This document shows positions 13,301 to 22,190 of a stretch of DNA of 64,000 bases, piece after piece. The stretch is from Schistosoma mansoni (taxonomy: Eukaryota > Platyhelminthes > Trematoda > Strigeidida > Schistosomatidae), in assembly GCF_000237925.1 (NCBI RefSeq), contig NC_031496.1:10812017-10876016 (forward strand), written 5' to 3'. The first letter of the stretch is position 1, and each line of letters begins with the position of its first letter. A program made the translations under genes and the position numbers. Below the pieces are notes generated by a model. The model saw only the letters and a list, made by a program, of their open reading frames with translations. It was not told where the DNA came from and did no database searches.

Positions 13301-16300
13301 AACCACCATTGAAAACCTGGAAGCACTAGACGGACGTTTCATCGTAGTATGTGACTCCTCAGCAGTGGTCATCCACGAGTTGCATTCAAAAAATCAAACC
13401 CAGGACCTTCGGTCTCGCTCACGAACGCCTAACCTCCAGATCACTGAGACGATTGTGACAGTTATTCACCGTAGGCAACTGTCGATGGTTCCGCAATATC
13501 ATAAATTGGTTGAAACTAGACAAAATTGGATACTAGCTTGATGGTCTAGAAGTTAAGCATTCGTGAGCTAGACCGGAAATCCTAGGTTTGATTCCTGGGT
13601 GCAGGCTCGTGAATGGTAACTGTTGGAGAGTCTTAAACTACGACGAAAAATCCGTTTAGTGCTTCCAGGTTTTTCCTTGCTGTTTAGCTAAAGACAGTTC
13701 GCGGTTTAAACGTTAGAAATTCTACAATCTCCGCAAATTCCTGTATACATTTGATTTGTTTCCCCTTTTGTCTCTAATTTCTCATACGGTTTGTTCATTT
13801 TTCGCACAGAATCCAATGCATAACACTCTGTCCTTGATTATGGACAGTTAAGTGTTTGTGAATATAAACACATTTCGATATCTCTTTCCTTTAGAAGAAT
13901 TCTTTGTCTCCTTAACTCACTTTAATGAAGTTTATTCGATTCAACCTTCAACTTCCTAGCCAATGTAAAAGTGAAGCCTGTTATCGTGGTTCTGATTATT
14001 CTTTAGTAGACCACCTATCTGTAATTATTTGAATTCATTAGAGTTTAAACGAACAGCGAGCTATGTTCAACAAAAGATCACTTCACGTCATTTTCAGAGA
14101 GTGGTTGATAGTAATCCTACATGAAATTAGAAGATTTTTGATCGGAATTTGCGAGAACTAGGTATTTGTGCATACATGCCAAATTTCAATCGATTTACAG
14201 TTATGAAGATGATCATTGGCACAGTCAGATTTCTTTGCTATAAGAATGAACACAAAAGAAGATGCACTACAATTAAAGTCACAATCGAAAAAGTATTTTC
14301 CAATAACTATTTAAGTTTATATACATTTCTTCAACTTTTGTTTTTATTATCTTTCAATAAAATGTTTAAGCCAACCTTTATATGTTAATTCCTCTTTCAT
14401 TGACTTCAACATATGATGCCCCATTCACCAAACATATTTAGCAGGCACATTCTCCTAGTAGCACTATCAATTTACTTGAGAATATTCAGAAGCTAGAACA
14501 TGTTCTTGAGATATTGTATTGTTAATAATTAATAAAATCCACAAGCACACAAGAGGTAGAGAACACTGGTATGTGTGTGTGAGTTAACAAAATGTCGAAA
14601 AATCTGTACGTATCTGATGAGTACTGATCAGTTGTGGGTAATTTATGGATTGTGTTTACAACCGATGAGGGAGAATAGTTAAAGAGTGATGTTGCGCCAC
14701 ATGCTTTCAATCGAATTCATATACTTTTACATAGTGGGTTCAATGTTTATAATACAGCAAGTAGGTAACAAAAAATTCAACGGGCTTACTATAAACCTAA
14801 CATAACTTAGACTGTCTACTGAAATTCATCAGTGATATTTTTTTCTAATTTAACTTATATATTTTGTTTGTTTTCTAAGGGTGACATATACTTTACATCG
14901 ACTTCAGAAACATTGGATTATAAAACGAGTCCAACAATCAATAATAATGCCGTTACAAGTAATACTAGTAATGATAACAATACAAAACAAAATGAGATAA
15001 AGTCTGTAATACAAGCAGTAGATCACTTAAATTTAGACGGCAATCACCAAACCAATGGTAAGTAATCATTACCAAATGTTGAATTATTAAAATAAGAATA
15101 GCTGTAACACTATTGTCTACATAAAATAACCATTCAAAGCCTTAAAAAATAGTTTTTTTTGAGCATTTGTATTGTAGTGGACAGAACACTAGTTGGGGAC
15201 AATCAAATGTATTTTAGCACAACATTACAGAATATCTCATTAAAATATGAGAATCACATAGTGAACAGTTAATTTGCAAAATCACAATCAATTGTCTCAA
15301 TTTAACTGTTCCTTCTGCAAATATCCGTCTATAGTCTCCGATTATAATTGTTCATGCATTTTCGTACCAATTGCGTGCCGTTATCGTTCTCTCCTTATCG
15401 ATCTTCTACTGAAATATATTCAATGACCGACCATCGTTGTATACTACTTATGTGGATATCGGTTACGCACACCACAGTATTACTTTGTTATTTATTTACT
15501 TTTGAGGTCATGTAGTTTCACTGCTGATGAGCATTGAACTAGGACTTAACAACTGTTGAATGGTTTTGCCTCATAAACGATGATATATGATAAACATTAG
15601 TGTCTAATTTTATAGAATGATGTTGTACTTAATCATTATGTTTAAATCTCACAAAGTCCTCATGCTTAAATCTATAGTGAGATTCAATACCTAAAATAAA
15701 TAGTAGCTGGAAGCTTCTGCCTTCAAAACATTTCTAAGCGAATCAGTTTCTATTGATCAACTGGGTAAACTATTTTAATTATTCATAATTCCTATTAAAT
15801 TTCGAAGAATTGTATAGACGTTGCAGTAGTTTATAATTTGACTTGTTAACTGATGTTCGTATGTATTCGGATGAATGCCTTTTAACTTTCTTATTGCATC
15901 AATAGGGTCAGTGAATATAATTGTTTAAGTGCAGTCCAATTCACCAGTCTACAAATATATATTATAGACTTAAGTAATTGAAGTGACAAATAGTAACTAG
16001 CAGTTTTGTTTCCTTGTGTCAGCTTAACAACTCGTAAGAAATATTACTCTTTATGTCATATCTATACAATAAACTAACTAATAATGATTACTTGTGAAAA
16101 AGTTAACTTCAGGATTAAATATTATATCTGAGAACGGAGGGTGAACTTGAAATCCAACTGATGGAGACGCAAGAGCATAACAGCTCAGTAATAAGATAAT
16201 TCCAACAGGACAAAAGTTAAATTATTGTATCAAATTATCTAAAGTTATTTCTGACGCTTTCTTACAGTCAATTGAAATGACAGTCACTGTGAAGTGGACG

Positions 16301-18213
16301 AGCACTCAGATGGGGACAACCAATTTATTGTGTAATACAAAATTACAAAATATCTTCGTGAAGTATGAGAACCATACATTAAATGCTTCATTTGCGAATC
16401 TTCCATCAATCGTCCTTCACATTCTGTATAGTTCTTCCGATTTATCATTCCTACTTGTTTATATTCCCGTTATCTTTGATTCGATTTTCTCAACCCTCTG
16501 CTATCAGGCATTCAACTTCTGATTAGTGTTACATACTACTTATGTTGACAGACATAAGTAGCATACACCACATCTGTAATTATGCACTGAAGTATCAATA
16601 ATTCAAATACTAATGAAACTTTAACTCCACAACAGTTAGATCTCATTATATTACTTCATCCTCACATAAAAACGTATTGTTATCTAGATCTCTAGAGAAG
16701 TTTTAAAAGTAACTAGAACCCTTATAGTAGATACCAATGATTTGTGTAACCTGACCAAACAGAATATGTTTTTATGGATAGTAAGATTTTTAGTAGTACA
16801 CTCTTGAAGATGACTATAACGATTTGTAAAAGTACCATGTATCATCGACACCTAGAGTTTAATTTATGAAACGCAATCAGTTAAATTTAAACTAGGTACT
16901 ACTTAATAATCTAAAGGTGTAAATAATTTTCTCCTACCTAGAATAGTTCTGAATGTGATACTGAATGTCACAGGCATTAACCCTTTCTCAAAATTGTGGA
17001 AAAGCCATGTTAGTTGGTGACAATCACTCCCTTGACAATTTCTCACAATCACTTAATGATATATCTTAGACAGGAAAATGCCTTCGACTAATTTAAAATT
17101 TATAAGTATATCAAGTACAATAACGCTCGAAACTTCTAATAAATTTATATCTTATATCTTTAGACAATACACATACCTAGTTTAAACTTTGTTAACGTTG
17201 ATTGGATGACCTTTTCAGAGTACAATGAACCCGGAAAACCATGTACCTATTTATATTCGATAATTTTGATGTTTGATTATAATTCCTTGCATCGCTGAGA
17301 TTTTACAAATATATATTATTCCTATATAATGTCTTACATCAACTCGGCGCTCAAATACTGTGAAACTATTCGCTCTAATTTAGACGAGAGTTCTTATATA
17401 TCTTTAGACAATTGTTGAGGCGATCCAGAAACTTTCTCGCAATAGACATAACAAGCTCAGGAAACATTAAGAAGCATTTTATTCAATCAGCGCTTGATTA
17501 AAAGTTTTACTAGAAACATCGCGTAAAAAGAAAGGCTACATGTAGAGGTTCTGATTGGCTGATTAATACAGTGCTACAATGTTTAGTAGTATTCTTGAAT
17601 TTTCAGGAAAACCCAAAGGACTTCTAAAATACTATAAAAACCTTATATTTTCTGTACATAAATGAATCTTTGGAGTAAATTGCTTCTCGTATATTTTGCG
17701 CCTTTTCTCTCGTGTTCAAGTCGCTGTGTAGTTCTAGCTTCGGGATTGCGAGAATAGCTTAGGATTCAAATATTACGTTCAATTAGCAAGACTTATCAAT
17801 AATAACAAACTTTTTCACTAAAACACTAGATATAGAGATACAATTAAAACTTTAATAAAAGTTATGATCATAATCATCATTGTAACTCCTTTTCTTCCCT
17901 TTTAATTCCAGATTCTTTAATTGATCCTGAAATTTGTGAAACTCATAAAAATTTACTTCCATCATTAGAACAAGATCATAACGAATTACAATCAAATTCA
18001 TCTTCATATTCTTCTAATATGAATTCACCAACTGGTATAAAAATTTTACCATTAACTTCAATGAATAATACATATTCATCATCAATTGTATCATCATTAA
18101 ATTCAACAAATAATGATTTAAATCAATCACAAACAAATTTTATTTATAAAATACCAATATATAGTTCAAATAAACAAATAAATAATAATAATAATAATAA
18201 TGGTAACCGATAA
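1320..18213 (+). CDS. GARNL3: GARNL3-like Rap/Ran-GAP and CNH-domain protein (3' part, 10 coding exons)
   Basis: Coding exons, joined in consistent phase: 1320-1383, 2609-2656, 4030-4125, 7973-8074, 9299-9468, 10137-10353, 11487-11819, 13095-13213, 14880-15057, 17912-18213 (1629 nt, about 542 residues). All introns have GT-AG ends. The protein aligns, from my memory of the family, with the citron-homology (CNH) half of vertebrate GARNL3: matching stretches include VEVKQLEV, LEKTKG, NFQIIREV, LCVGYRNQF, CFPYIFGF, IEIRLLINGSLVHT and GDIYFT. GARNL3 is a predicted GTPase-activating protein for Rap/Ran-type small GTPases, with CNH as a likely protein-interaction beta-propeller. The catalytic RapGAP domain would be encoded before position 1, so this is a partial gene. 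Compared with vertebrates the middle exon has a Ser-rich insert and the C-terminus ends early in an Asn-rich tail. Gene identity is strong; the terminal exon and stop are slightly less certain. Confidence 0.88.
1384..2608. other. Intron of the GARNL3-like gene, no recognised repeat
   Basis: AT-rich intron, with a small ATATAT run near 1397-1412. No coding or RNA feature seen. Confidence 0.4.
2609..2656 (+). CDS. GARNL3: GARNL3-like exon b
   Basis: This 48-nt exon has a TCAATAG acceptor and an AAAG/GTAAAC donor. It reads DEQLIVSTEQGTFGFK, a typical first CNH blade (variable + TEQG), and joins in phase to the exons on both sides. Confidence 0.78.
4030..4125 (+). CDS. GARNL3: GARNL3-like exon c
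   Basis: The exon reads DREPPVLLIDKNVEVKQLEV, then a run ending IRYDKG. This matches the FDRTLQVKQMHV...RTDKG block of vertebrate GARNL3. It is flanked by TTTTTAG and GTATGG. Confidence 0.85.
4393..4909. repeat. Long inverted repeat (about 190-bp arms), Penelope-like end suspected
   Basis: The left arm (about 4393-4583) and right arm (about 4720-4909) are reverse complements with scattered mismatches, separated by about 135 bp. Each outer end has a TGAAGAAGTGACTTACATT / ACGAAACGTAAG hairpin-like block. A third single copy of that block is at about 9195-9260. Inverted, truncated copies of this kind are typical of Penelope-like elements, but no ORF is present to prove the family. It lies in an intron, so the transcript would fold into a long hairpin. 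Confidence 0.7.
5231..5610 (+). mobile_element. Smα-like SINE with 12-bp target-site duplication
   Basis: Flanked on both sides by ATAAATAGATGT (5219-5230 and 5610-5621). Contains a box A-like TGGTCTAGAAGTTAAGCGC, a box B-like GGTTGGAATCTC and a hammerhead core CTGAGGA (5480-5486) with ACGAAAC downstream. The 3' end is CTTCTGATA rather than poly(A). Confidence 0.8.
6284..6886 (-). mobile_element. Penelope-like element fragment with GIY-YIG endonuclease remnant
   Basis: On the minus strand the region about 6690-6800 reads CRNKHYIGQSGRRLLHLRLH, the YIG half of a GIY-YIG nuclease as found at the C-terminus of Penelope-like RTs; an in-frame stop follows further on. The ends are inverted repeats of about 47 bp (GGAGTTTTGTTCT and GGATGGTTTGGT blocks at 6287 and 6850). 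Confidence 0.68.
7407..7780 (-). mobile_element. Smα-like SINE, inverted composite with target-site duplication
   Basis: A minus-strand copy to about 7685 is joined to a plus-strand 3' piece (about 7690-7780). GTTATCATT flanks the whole composite at 7398-7406 and 7781-7789, so the two parts inserted as one unit. Confidence 0.78.
7973..8074 (+). CDS. GARNL3: GARNL3-like exon d
   Basis: The acceptor is TTCTTAG and the donor G/GTATCA. It reads REGKIAVIQLNCL and ends LSLEKTKG; the vertebrate protein has NKLEKTKG at the same place. This is a strong family signature. Confidence 0.87.
8460..8690 (-). mobile_element. Smα (classical hammerhead type) SINE copy
   Basis: On the minus strand it has GCAGGTACATCC, CTGACGA, TCCCAAATAGGA, GAAAC and GCGTCCTGAATTCC in hammerhead order. 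Helix I has mismatches. The tRNA-like part is eroded. Confidence 0.65.
9195..9285 (-). repeat. Single copy of the TGAAGAAGTGACTTACATT/ACGAAACGTC block
   Basis: Matches the outer ends of the palindrome at 4393-4909. It lies directly upstream of the acceptor of exon e. Confidence 0.55.
9299..9468 (+). CDS. GARNL3: GARNL3-like exon e
   Basis: It reads AQLFAISKS, RLAAAVNRKIVIFQW, then PVENFQIIR, ending in phase 0 at AGA/GTAAGT. The vertebrate equivalent is CHLYAI...VAIRNKLLL...PVEEFQYIR. Reading past the donor stays open for a while but runs into a SINE, so the splice end is the sensible one. Confidence 0.9.
9655..9868 (+). mobile_element. Smα-like SINE copy (5'-truncated)
   Basis: tRNA-like boxes, then CTGAGGAGTCCCACAATAGGAC and TTCCAGTGC. 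The GAAA core and the cleavage triplet are altered, so the ribozyme is probably inactive. It sits just downstream of the donor of exon e. Confidence 0.7.
10137..10353 (+). CDS. GARNL3: GARNL3-like exon f (CNH core)
   Basis: The exon starts EVHMVDSIQTLSFVEG and continues with GGKLCVGYRNQFILLDE and ELLLCFT. The LCVGYRNQF and LLLCF motifs are the core CNH signatures. Acceptor TTATAG, donor A/GTAAAT. Confidence 0.92.
10465..11010. mobile_element. Two adjacent classical Smα-type SINE remnants
   Basis: 10465-10690 joins a reversed 3' piece to a plus-strand hammerhead region (CTAACGA core, degraded). 10690-11010 is a minus-strand remnant with the same tail words (GTGGATGTACCTG). Both are strongly eroded. 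Confidence 0.5.
11220..11400 (+). mobile_element. Eroded Smα-type SINE
   Basis: tRNA-like GATCAGTGGATAACTCG, then GATACAGATGCATGCAGCTG, AGGACGGAACG and TAGAATTCCAC, in the order of Smα. The hammerhead core is lost. Confidence 0.5.
11487..11819 (+). CDS. GARNL3: GARNL3-like exon g (Ser-rich insert)
   Basis: It starts RTCHFQKLTLITPG, carries a Ser/Thr-rich stretch of about 50 residues that I cannot align with vertebrate GARNL3, and ends DFAWTFEPQQV, equivalent to DFQFCWNQAPYA. The insert looks disordered and is probably lineage-specific. Confidence 0.85.
12355..12610 (-). mobile_element. tRNA-derived SINE of a different family
   Basis: The minus strand shows a tRNA-like head: GCCCGGATAGCTGAGTGGTA (box A) and, about 35 nt on, GGGATCAAATCT (box B). 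The following sequence does not match the hammerhead SINEs. It could be a decayed tRNA pseudogene, but the long tail favours a SINE. Confidence 0.5.
13095..13213 (+). CDS. GARNL3: GARNL3-like exon h
   Basis: It reads AVCFPYIFGFNPSAIEIRLL and then INGSLVHTMLV. The vertebrate counterpart is IVCAFPYLLAFTTDSMEIRL...NGNLVHT. This is the best-conserved exon. It ends in phase 0 at AAG/GTATGT. Confidence 0.92.
13280..13740. mobile_element. Old inverted Smα-like SINE composite
   Basis: A minus-strand copy (about 13285-13500; revcomp has CTGAGGAGTC and GAAACG) faces a plus-strand copy (about 13505-13740). Both are diverged. Confidence 0.55.
14880..15057 (+). CDS. GARNL3: GARNL3-like exon i
   Basis: It starts GDIYFTSTSET (vertebrate SDIYFTATA) and continues as an Asn/Thr/Ser-rich linker of about 45 residues. 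Acceptor TCTAAG, donor G/GTAAGT. Confidence 0.87.
15176..15485 (+). repeat. Dispersed repeat family C, copy 1
   Basis: Shares the ordered words GGGGACAA, ACATTACAGAATA, TATGAGAATCACAT, ATACTACTTATGT and CACACCAC with copies at 16290-16565 and 26275-26560. Family not recognised; no tRNA head or terminal repeats seen. Confidence 0.6.
16290..16565 (+). repeat. Dispersed repeat family C, copy 2
   Basis: Same order of conserved words as the copy about 800 bp upstream; closer to the copy at 26275. It contains a short open frame that is probably incidental. Confidence 0.6.
17290..17405 (+). repeat. Short repeat (3' part of a 185-bp element)
   Basis: Nearly identical to 32030-32145 (CGCTGAGATTTTACAAATAT and CAACTCGGCGCTCAAATACT). 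It directly precedes an LTR relic. Confidence 0.6.
17413..17807 (+). mobile_element. Solo LTR-like fossil (family 1)
   Basis: Begins TGTTG and ends near ACA. It matches the LTR at 31317-31718 along its length, including CCTATAAAA-type promoter words and a GTACATAAATGAA segment. No internal coding region follows. The divergence suggests an old insertion. Probably a Ty3/Gypsy-type schistosome LTR; the family name is uncertain. Confidence 0.6.
17912..18213 (+). CDS. GARNL3: GARNL3-like exon j (C-terminus)
   Basis: After a Ser/Asn-rich region it reads NFIYKIPIYSSN, matching the NLYKIPLRN block near the vertebrate C-terminal region, then an eight-Asn tract interrupted by Gly and a TAA stop. A GT at 18203 could be a donor to further exons, but the DNA beyond is AT-rich with no recognisable coding. 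Confidence 0.75.
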
Positions 18214-19021
18214 TAATCATAAACAGACTTTTATATATATATATATATATAGAAACATTATTTATTACACTTGATATTTTGTTACCATAGTGATTAAAAA
18301 GAACATACAAAACCATTAGTGATAATCAAGGTTAAGAAGTTATAGTAAATAGAAAGATGAATATTACCGTATAATTGTTGTAATGAATAAATGATAAAAC
18401 TATTTTTAACTATTCTACTTTAAATGAAAACAAGAATTATAAAACTTTCATATCTTAAATGACGATAGCAACAACAACAACAACAACAAAAAGAATATTT
18501 AATTTATATGACAGTATAAAAAAAAGGGAAAGAGAATGAGCATGAACCCTGAGTTACCAATGAAAACCTTTTTTTTCCTTTCTTCATACTTCTCTTTGTT
18601 GAATGAAAATTTCATAAGGAAAATAAAAGTTAGAAACTGATTGTTTGTTTGTTTGTTTTCGGTTTTTCATTAAGAAAATATCATCAAAACAATATATATA
18701 TATACTTTGAATGTGAATCGACTATATGGTAGTATAATATAGTCAAACTAATAGAGAATCTAAATGTTTGTGATATACCCCTTTTTTGTTTTTCAAGAAA
18801 AAAAAATTTTAAAAAGTTGTACTTTTGTTTTCCTATTCATAAGATAAGGAAACAATAAAGTTCACTTACACTAAGCTACATAAAAAATAAACAGAGTTAT
18901 TAAATGTTATATAATACACTTACATATATATGTAACATCTATAAATTGTATTGTTTTGCCATTTTTGTGTATTGTATTTTGATTAACTTCGTGTAAAATG
19001 TGTTATCTTTAAGTAAATAAA
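18214..19021 (+). other. Probable 3' UTR of the GARNL3-like gene
   Basis: Very AT-rich and without long ORFs. It includes a (TA)n run at about 18233-18251, a (CAA)n run at about 18472-18488, and an AATAAA hexamer at 19016-19021 that is the best polyadenylation candidate. The assignment is inferred from position. Confidence 0.45.
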
Positions 19022-19075
19022 ATGGGTTTTTTTGGAAATATATTGTAGATTATTGTTATGACGTTTCATGATTCA

Positions 19076-19686
19076 CAAGGGGGGTTTTGTGAAGATTTTA
19101 GTAATTTTATATAGTTAAGATCATGAGTCGATTGAGGAATCCCACAATAGGATGAAACGGTCGTCCAGTGCTTCCAGGTTTTCCACGGTGGTCTAGCTTC
19201 AATTGACTCATGATCTTAACTATATAAAATTACTNNNNNNNNNNNNNNNNNNNNNNNNNNNNNNNNNNNNNNNNNNNNNNNNNNNNNNNNNNNNNNNNNN
19301 NNNNNNNNNNNNNNNNNNNNNNNNNNNNNNNNNNNNNNNNNNNNNNNNNNNNNNNNNNNNNNNNNNNNNNNNNNNNNNNNNNNNNNNNNNNNNNNNNNNN
19401 NNNNNNNNNNNNNNNNNNNNNNNNNNNNNNNNNNGGAGGTTGGTCGCGCAATTTCGTGGATTGGTTAAGGTTAGACATTAACACCGTTGGATGCCGGCCA
19501 CCTCAGTGGTCTATCGGTTAAGTGCTCTGGCGCGAGACTGGTAGGTCCTGGGTTCGAATCTCGAGAGGCGGGATCGTGAATGCGCACTGCTGTGGAGCCC
19601 CACAATAGGACGAAACAGCCATCCAGTGCTTCCAGGTTTTCGATGGTGGTCTAGCTTCAATTGACTCATGATCCTAACTATATAAA
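19076..19686. mobile_element. Smα-like SINE composite containing an assembly gap
   Basis: GTTTCATGATTCA occurs at 19063-19075 and 19687-19699 as a 13-bp target-site duplication. Inside are a reversed 3' end (from 19078), a plus 3' half (about 19135-19234), the gap, and a plus copy (19435-19686) with tRNA boxes and an altered hammerhead core (CTGTGGA). Confidence 0.75.
19235..19434. other. Assembly gap (200 N)
   Basis: Exactly 200 unknown bases inside the SINE composite; the round number suggests an arbitrary gap size. Confidence 0.99.
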
Positions 19687-20324
19687 GTTTCATGATTCAA
19701 TCGAAGAGGTATTATATTCGATAGCATCTGAATACAGATAAATTGTTGAATCCTATTTACTAGGTTAATATTTATTCTGTCTTACATTGAAAATACAATA
19801 GATTATAATCAGGAATTAAAACAGCTGAAAAGTGAAAGCAATATGCTATTAAGAACAGTACAATCAACTTATTTGGTCATATTTTCCCGAATTCGATTAA
19901 TATATGTGATAGCAATCGATTAATGCTTTTCACTAAAACTTTGGCAATGTTTAGGGACAATAAACCATTGAATATTCTGTTATGAATAAGTCATTTTAAT
20001 GTACGATATTGAAATTGTTTTGTTGTGAAATTGACAATTATAGACTCAAAAAACTTGGGAGATTTGCAATGACACTACCAACTTCTTAAATATTTAGGTT
20101 ATAAAAAGTGTTAGAGAGACTTCAATCTACGGACGAGCTTATCAGACATCAGATAAAAAGTCTTGGATTTTTTGGCGAAATTCATTCGCCTATTTGGTTA
20201 AATAGCATTTTGGCATTTTAGCTGATATCAGTTCGTGATGAATGCCGTAAATCTAGTTCCTAATCCTAACCATCAACTATGAATCATAATTTTAATTTCT
20301 CACACTGCTTTATAACCCTCATTT

Positions 20325-20665
<341 letters not shown>

Positions 20666-20886
20666 AGGTGGACATTCTAAAGGTCACTTTAGCGTAACTT
20701 AAAGTTTATCATAAATTATAGTCTTCCCGAAGTGTTATTTTGTATCGAGTAGTATGTATTAACACATCAATACCTTTCTATATCCAATAAAAAATCGTAA
20801 ATAAACGTTTTTTGATCGATTCAATGTAAAACTACTTAAATGCTTCCATATACACAGGTTTACTATGTATAACTAGAGTATACTTC

Positions 20887-21401
20887 TGTTAGGTCCCAAT
20901 AAGGACAATGAATGGTAACTTTGGGATCTATTTATAAACCAATAATATGCATATATTTTTTATCGCATAATCGATAAATAACTAAACTATTCATATTCGT
21001 GTCCCCCCTTATTATAAGCTTTATTTTGAACCATAAACTATTGTGATACGATTTACCATTCTTGAGTTATCCCTAGTCTATTAATTACTGCCTCCCATAT
21101 TCACAGCCACATTTGGCTTAATCTTGTACAAATGTTATATTCTATTTTATTGATACGATGTGGTCAGTTTGATTGGTATATAAACTCAGTATGTTTGAAA
21201 TATAATGATTCATACTACAGAGGCTGTTCTGGACTTAACTGGCTGGGCTAGGCAGAAGCACGACCGACAAGTACTCTAGACTGATCATACAGATTCCGTG
21301 TGTCACTGTTCCAATCGATAACTCGCTGCTCTCTAATTGGCAGTTTTATCACCTCATACGTTAATAAGGTATCCACTCGGCCATAAGTTATAACAACTAC
21401 A
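20887..21401 (+). mobile_element. Solo LTR-like fossil (family 2)
   Basis: About 515 bp, starting TGTTAGG and ending CTACA, with GTATATAAACTCAGTATG as a TATA-like promoter. The same sequence in reverse is at about 45305-45822, where internal sequence follows. It ends 85 bp from the ZCWPW1-like stop codon, so it may lie in that gene's 3' UTR. Confidence 0.6.
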
Positions 21402-21485
21402 CAATGTATATATAAAACAACTTTGCGTATCTTTTCTAAAACCATTATATTAATTATTCTTTTATATAAAACGTTATATTTAGAA

Positions 21486-22190
21486 TTAAGGTTCATTACT
21501 TCCAAAATATTGATAATAGAATGGAATGTTTTCATATAAAATCTTTTTATTATAATTTAATGACAATTGTTGAATTGTATTCTTATTCGTATGATCTGAA
21601 GATATCAGGATATCATTCACATTGACAGTAACATTACTGGAATAGATTGATAGATCATTATAAGTAAGTTTGAAATAATTCTGATTTCCTACCAAATTAC
21701 TTTTAGGTTCATTATCTTCATAATGATCTATGGATAGATTATTCTGTCCTGAACATTCTGTATTACTTATTTGGCAATCAGTTGTTTCAATATTAGGATT
21801 TGAACAAATATCAATGGGACATATTAACTCTTTCATTAGTTGATCACATTCAATTGGTTTAAGAAAACTAGGTGAATAACAATCAATAGAATTAATTTGA
21901 TCATTATTGATCATTTTTTGGCATGTATTGCTTATGATATCATCATCAAATATTACATCATTATCAACATTCATATCAGTAGTATTATATTGCATATCGA
22001 ATGTTGTATCATTTAATTTTGCTGATAAATTACTTTTTAATGAAATATCTAATTGTTGATATTCTATGGAACTATTATTCAATGGAACATGATTTGATTC
22101 TTGATGATGTTTATCATCAAATATATGATTACTTACAGGTATTCCTTTGTGAGAATTTGTATCACCTTCTAAAATTATATTAGAAAGGTT
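21486..22190 (-). CDS. ZCWPW1: ZCWPW1-like terminal exon
   Basis: 234 codons and stop after a TTTCAG acceptor. The sequence is acidic and Asn/Ser-rich with no domain recognised; it ends QYFGSNEP. Linkage to the upstream exons rests on phase and splice signals. Confidence 0.72.
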   Translation of the reverse strand, partial: NLSNIILEGDTNSHKGIPVSNHIFDDKHHQESNHVPLNNSSIEYQQLDISLKSNLSAKLNDTTFDMQYNTTDMNVDNDVIFDDDIISNTCQKMINNDQINSIDCYSPSFLKPIECDQLMKELICPIDICSNPNIETTDCQISNTECSGQNNLSIDHYEDNEPKSNLVGNQNYFKLTYNDLSIYSSNVTVNVNDILISSDHTNKNTIQQLSLNYNKKILYENIPFYYQYFGSNEP

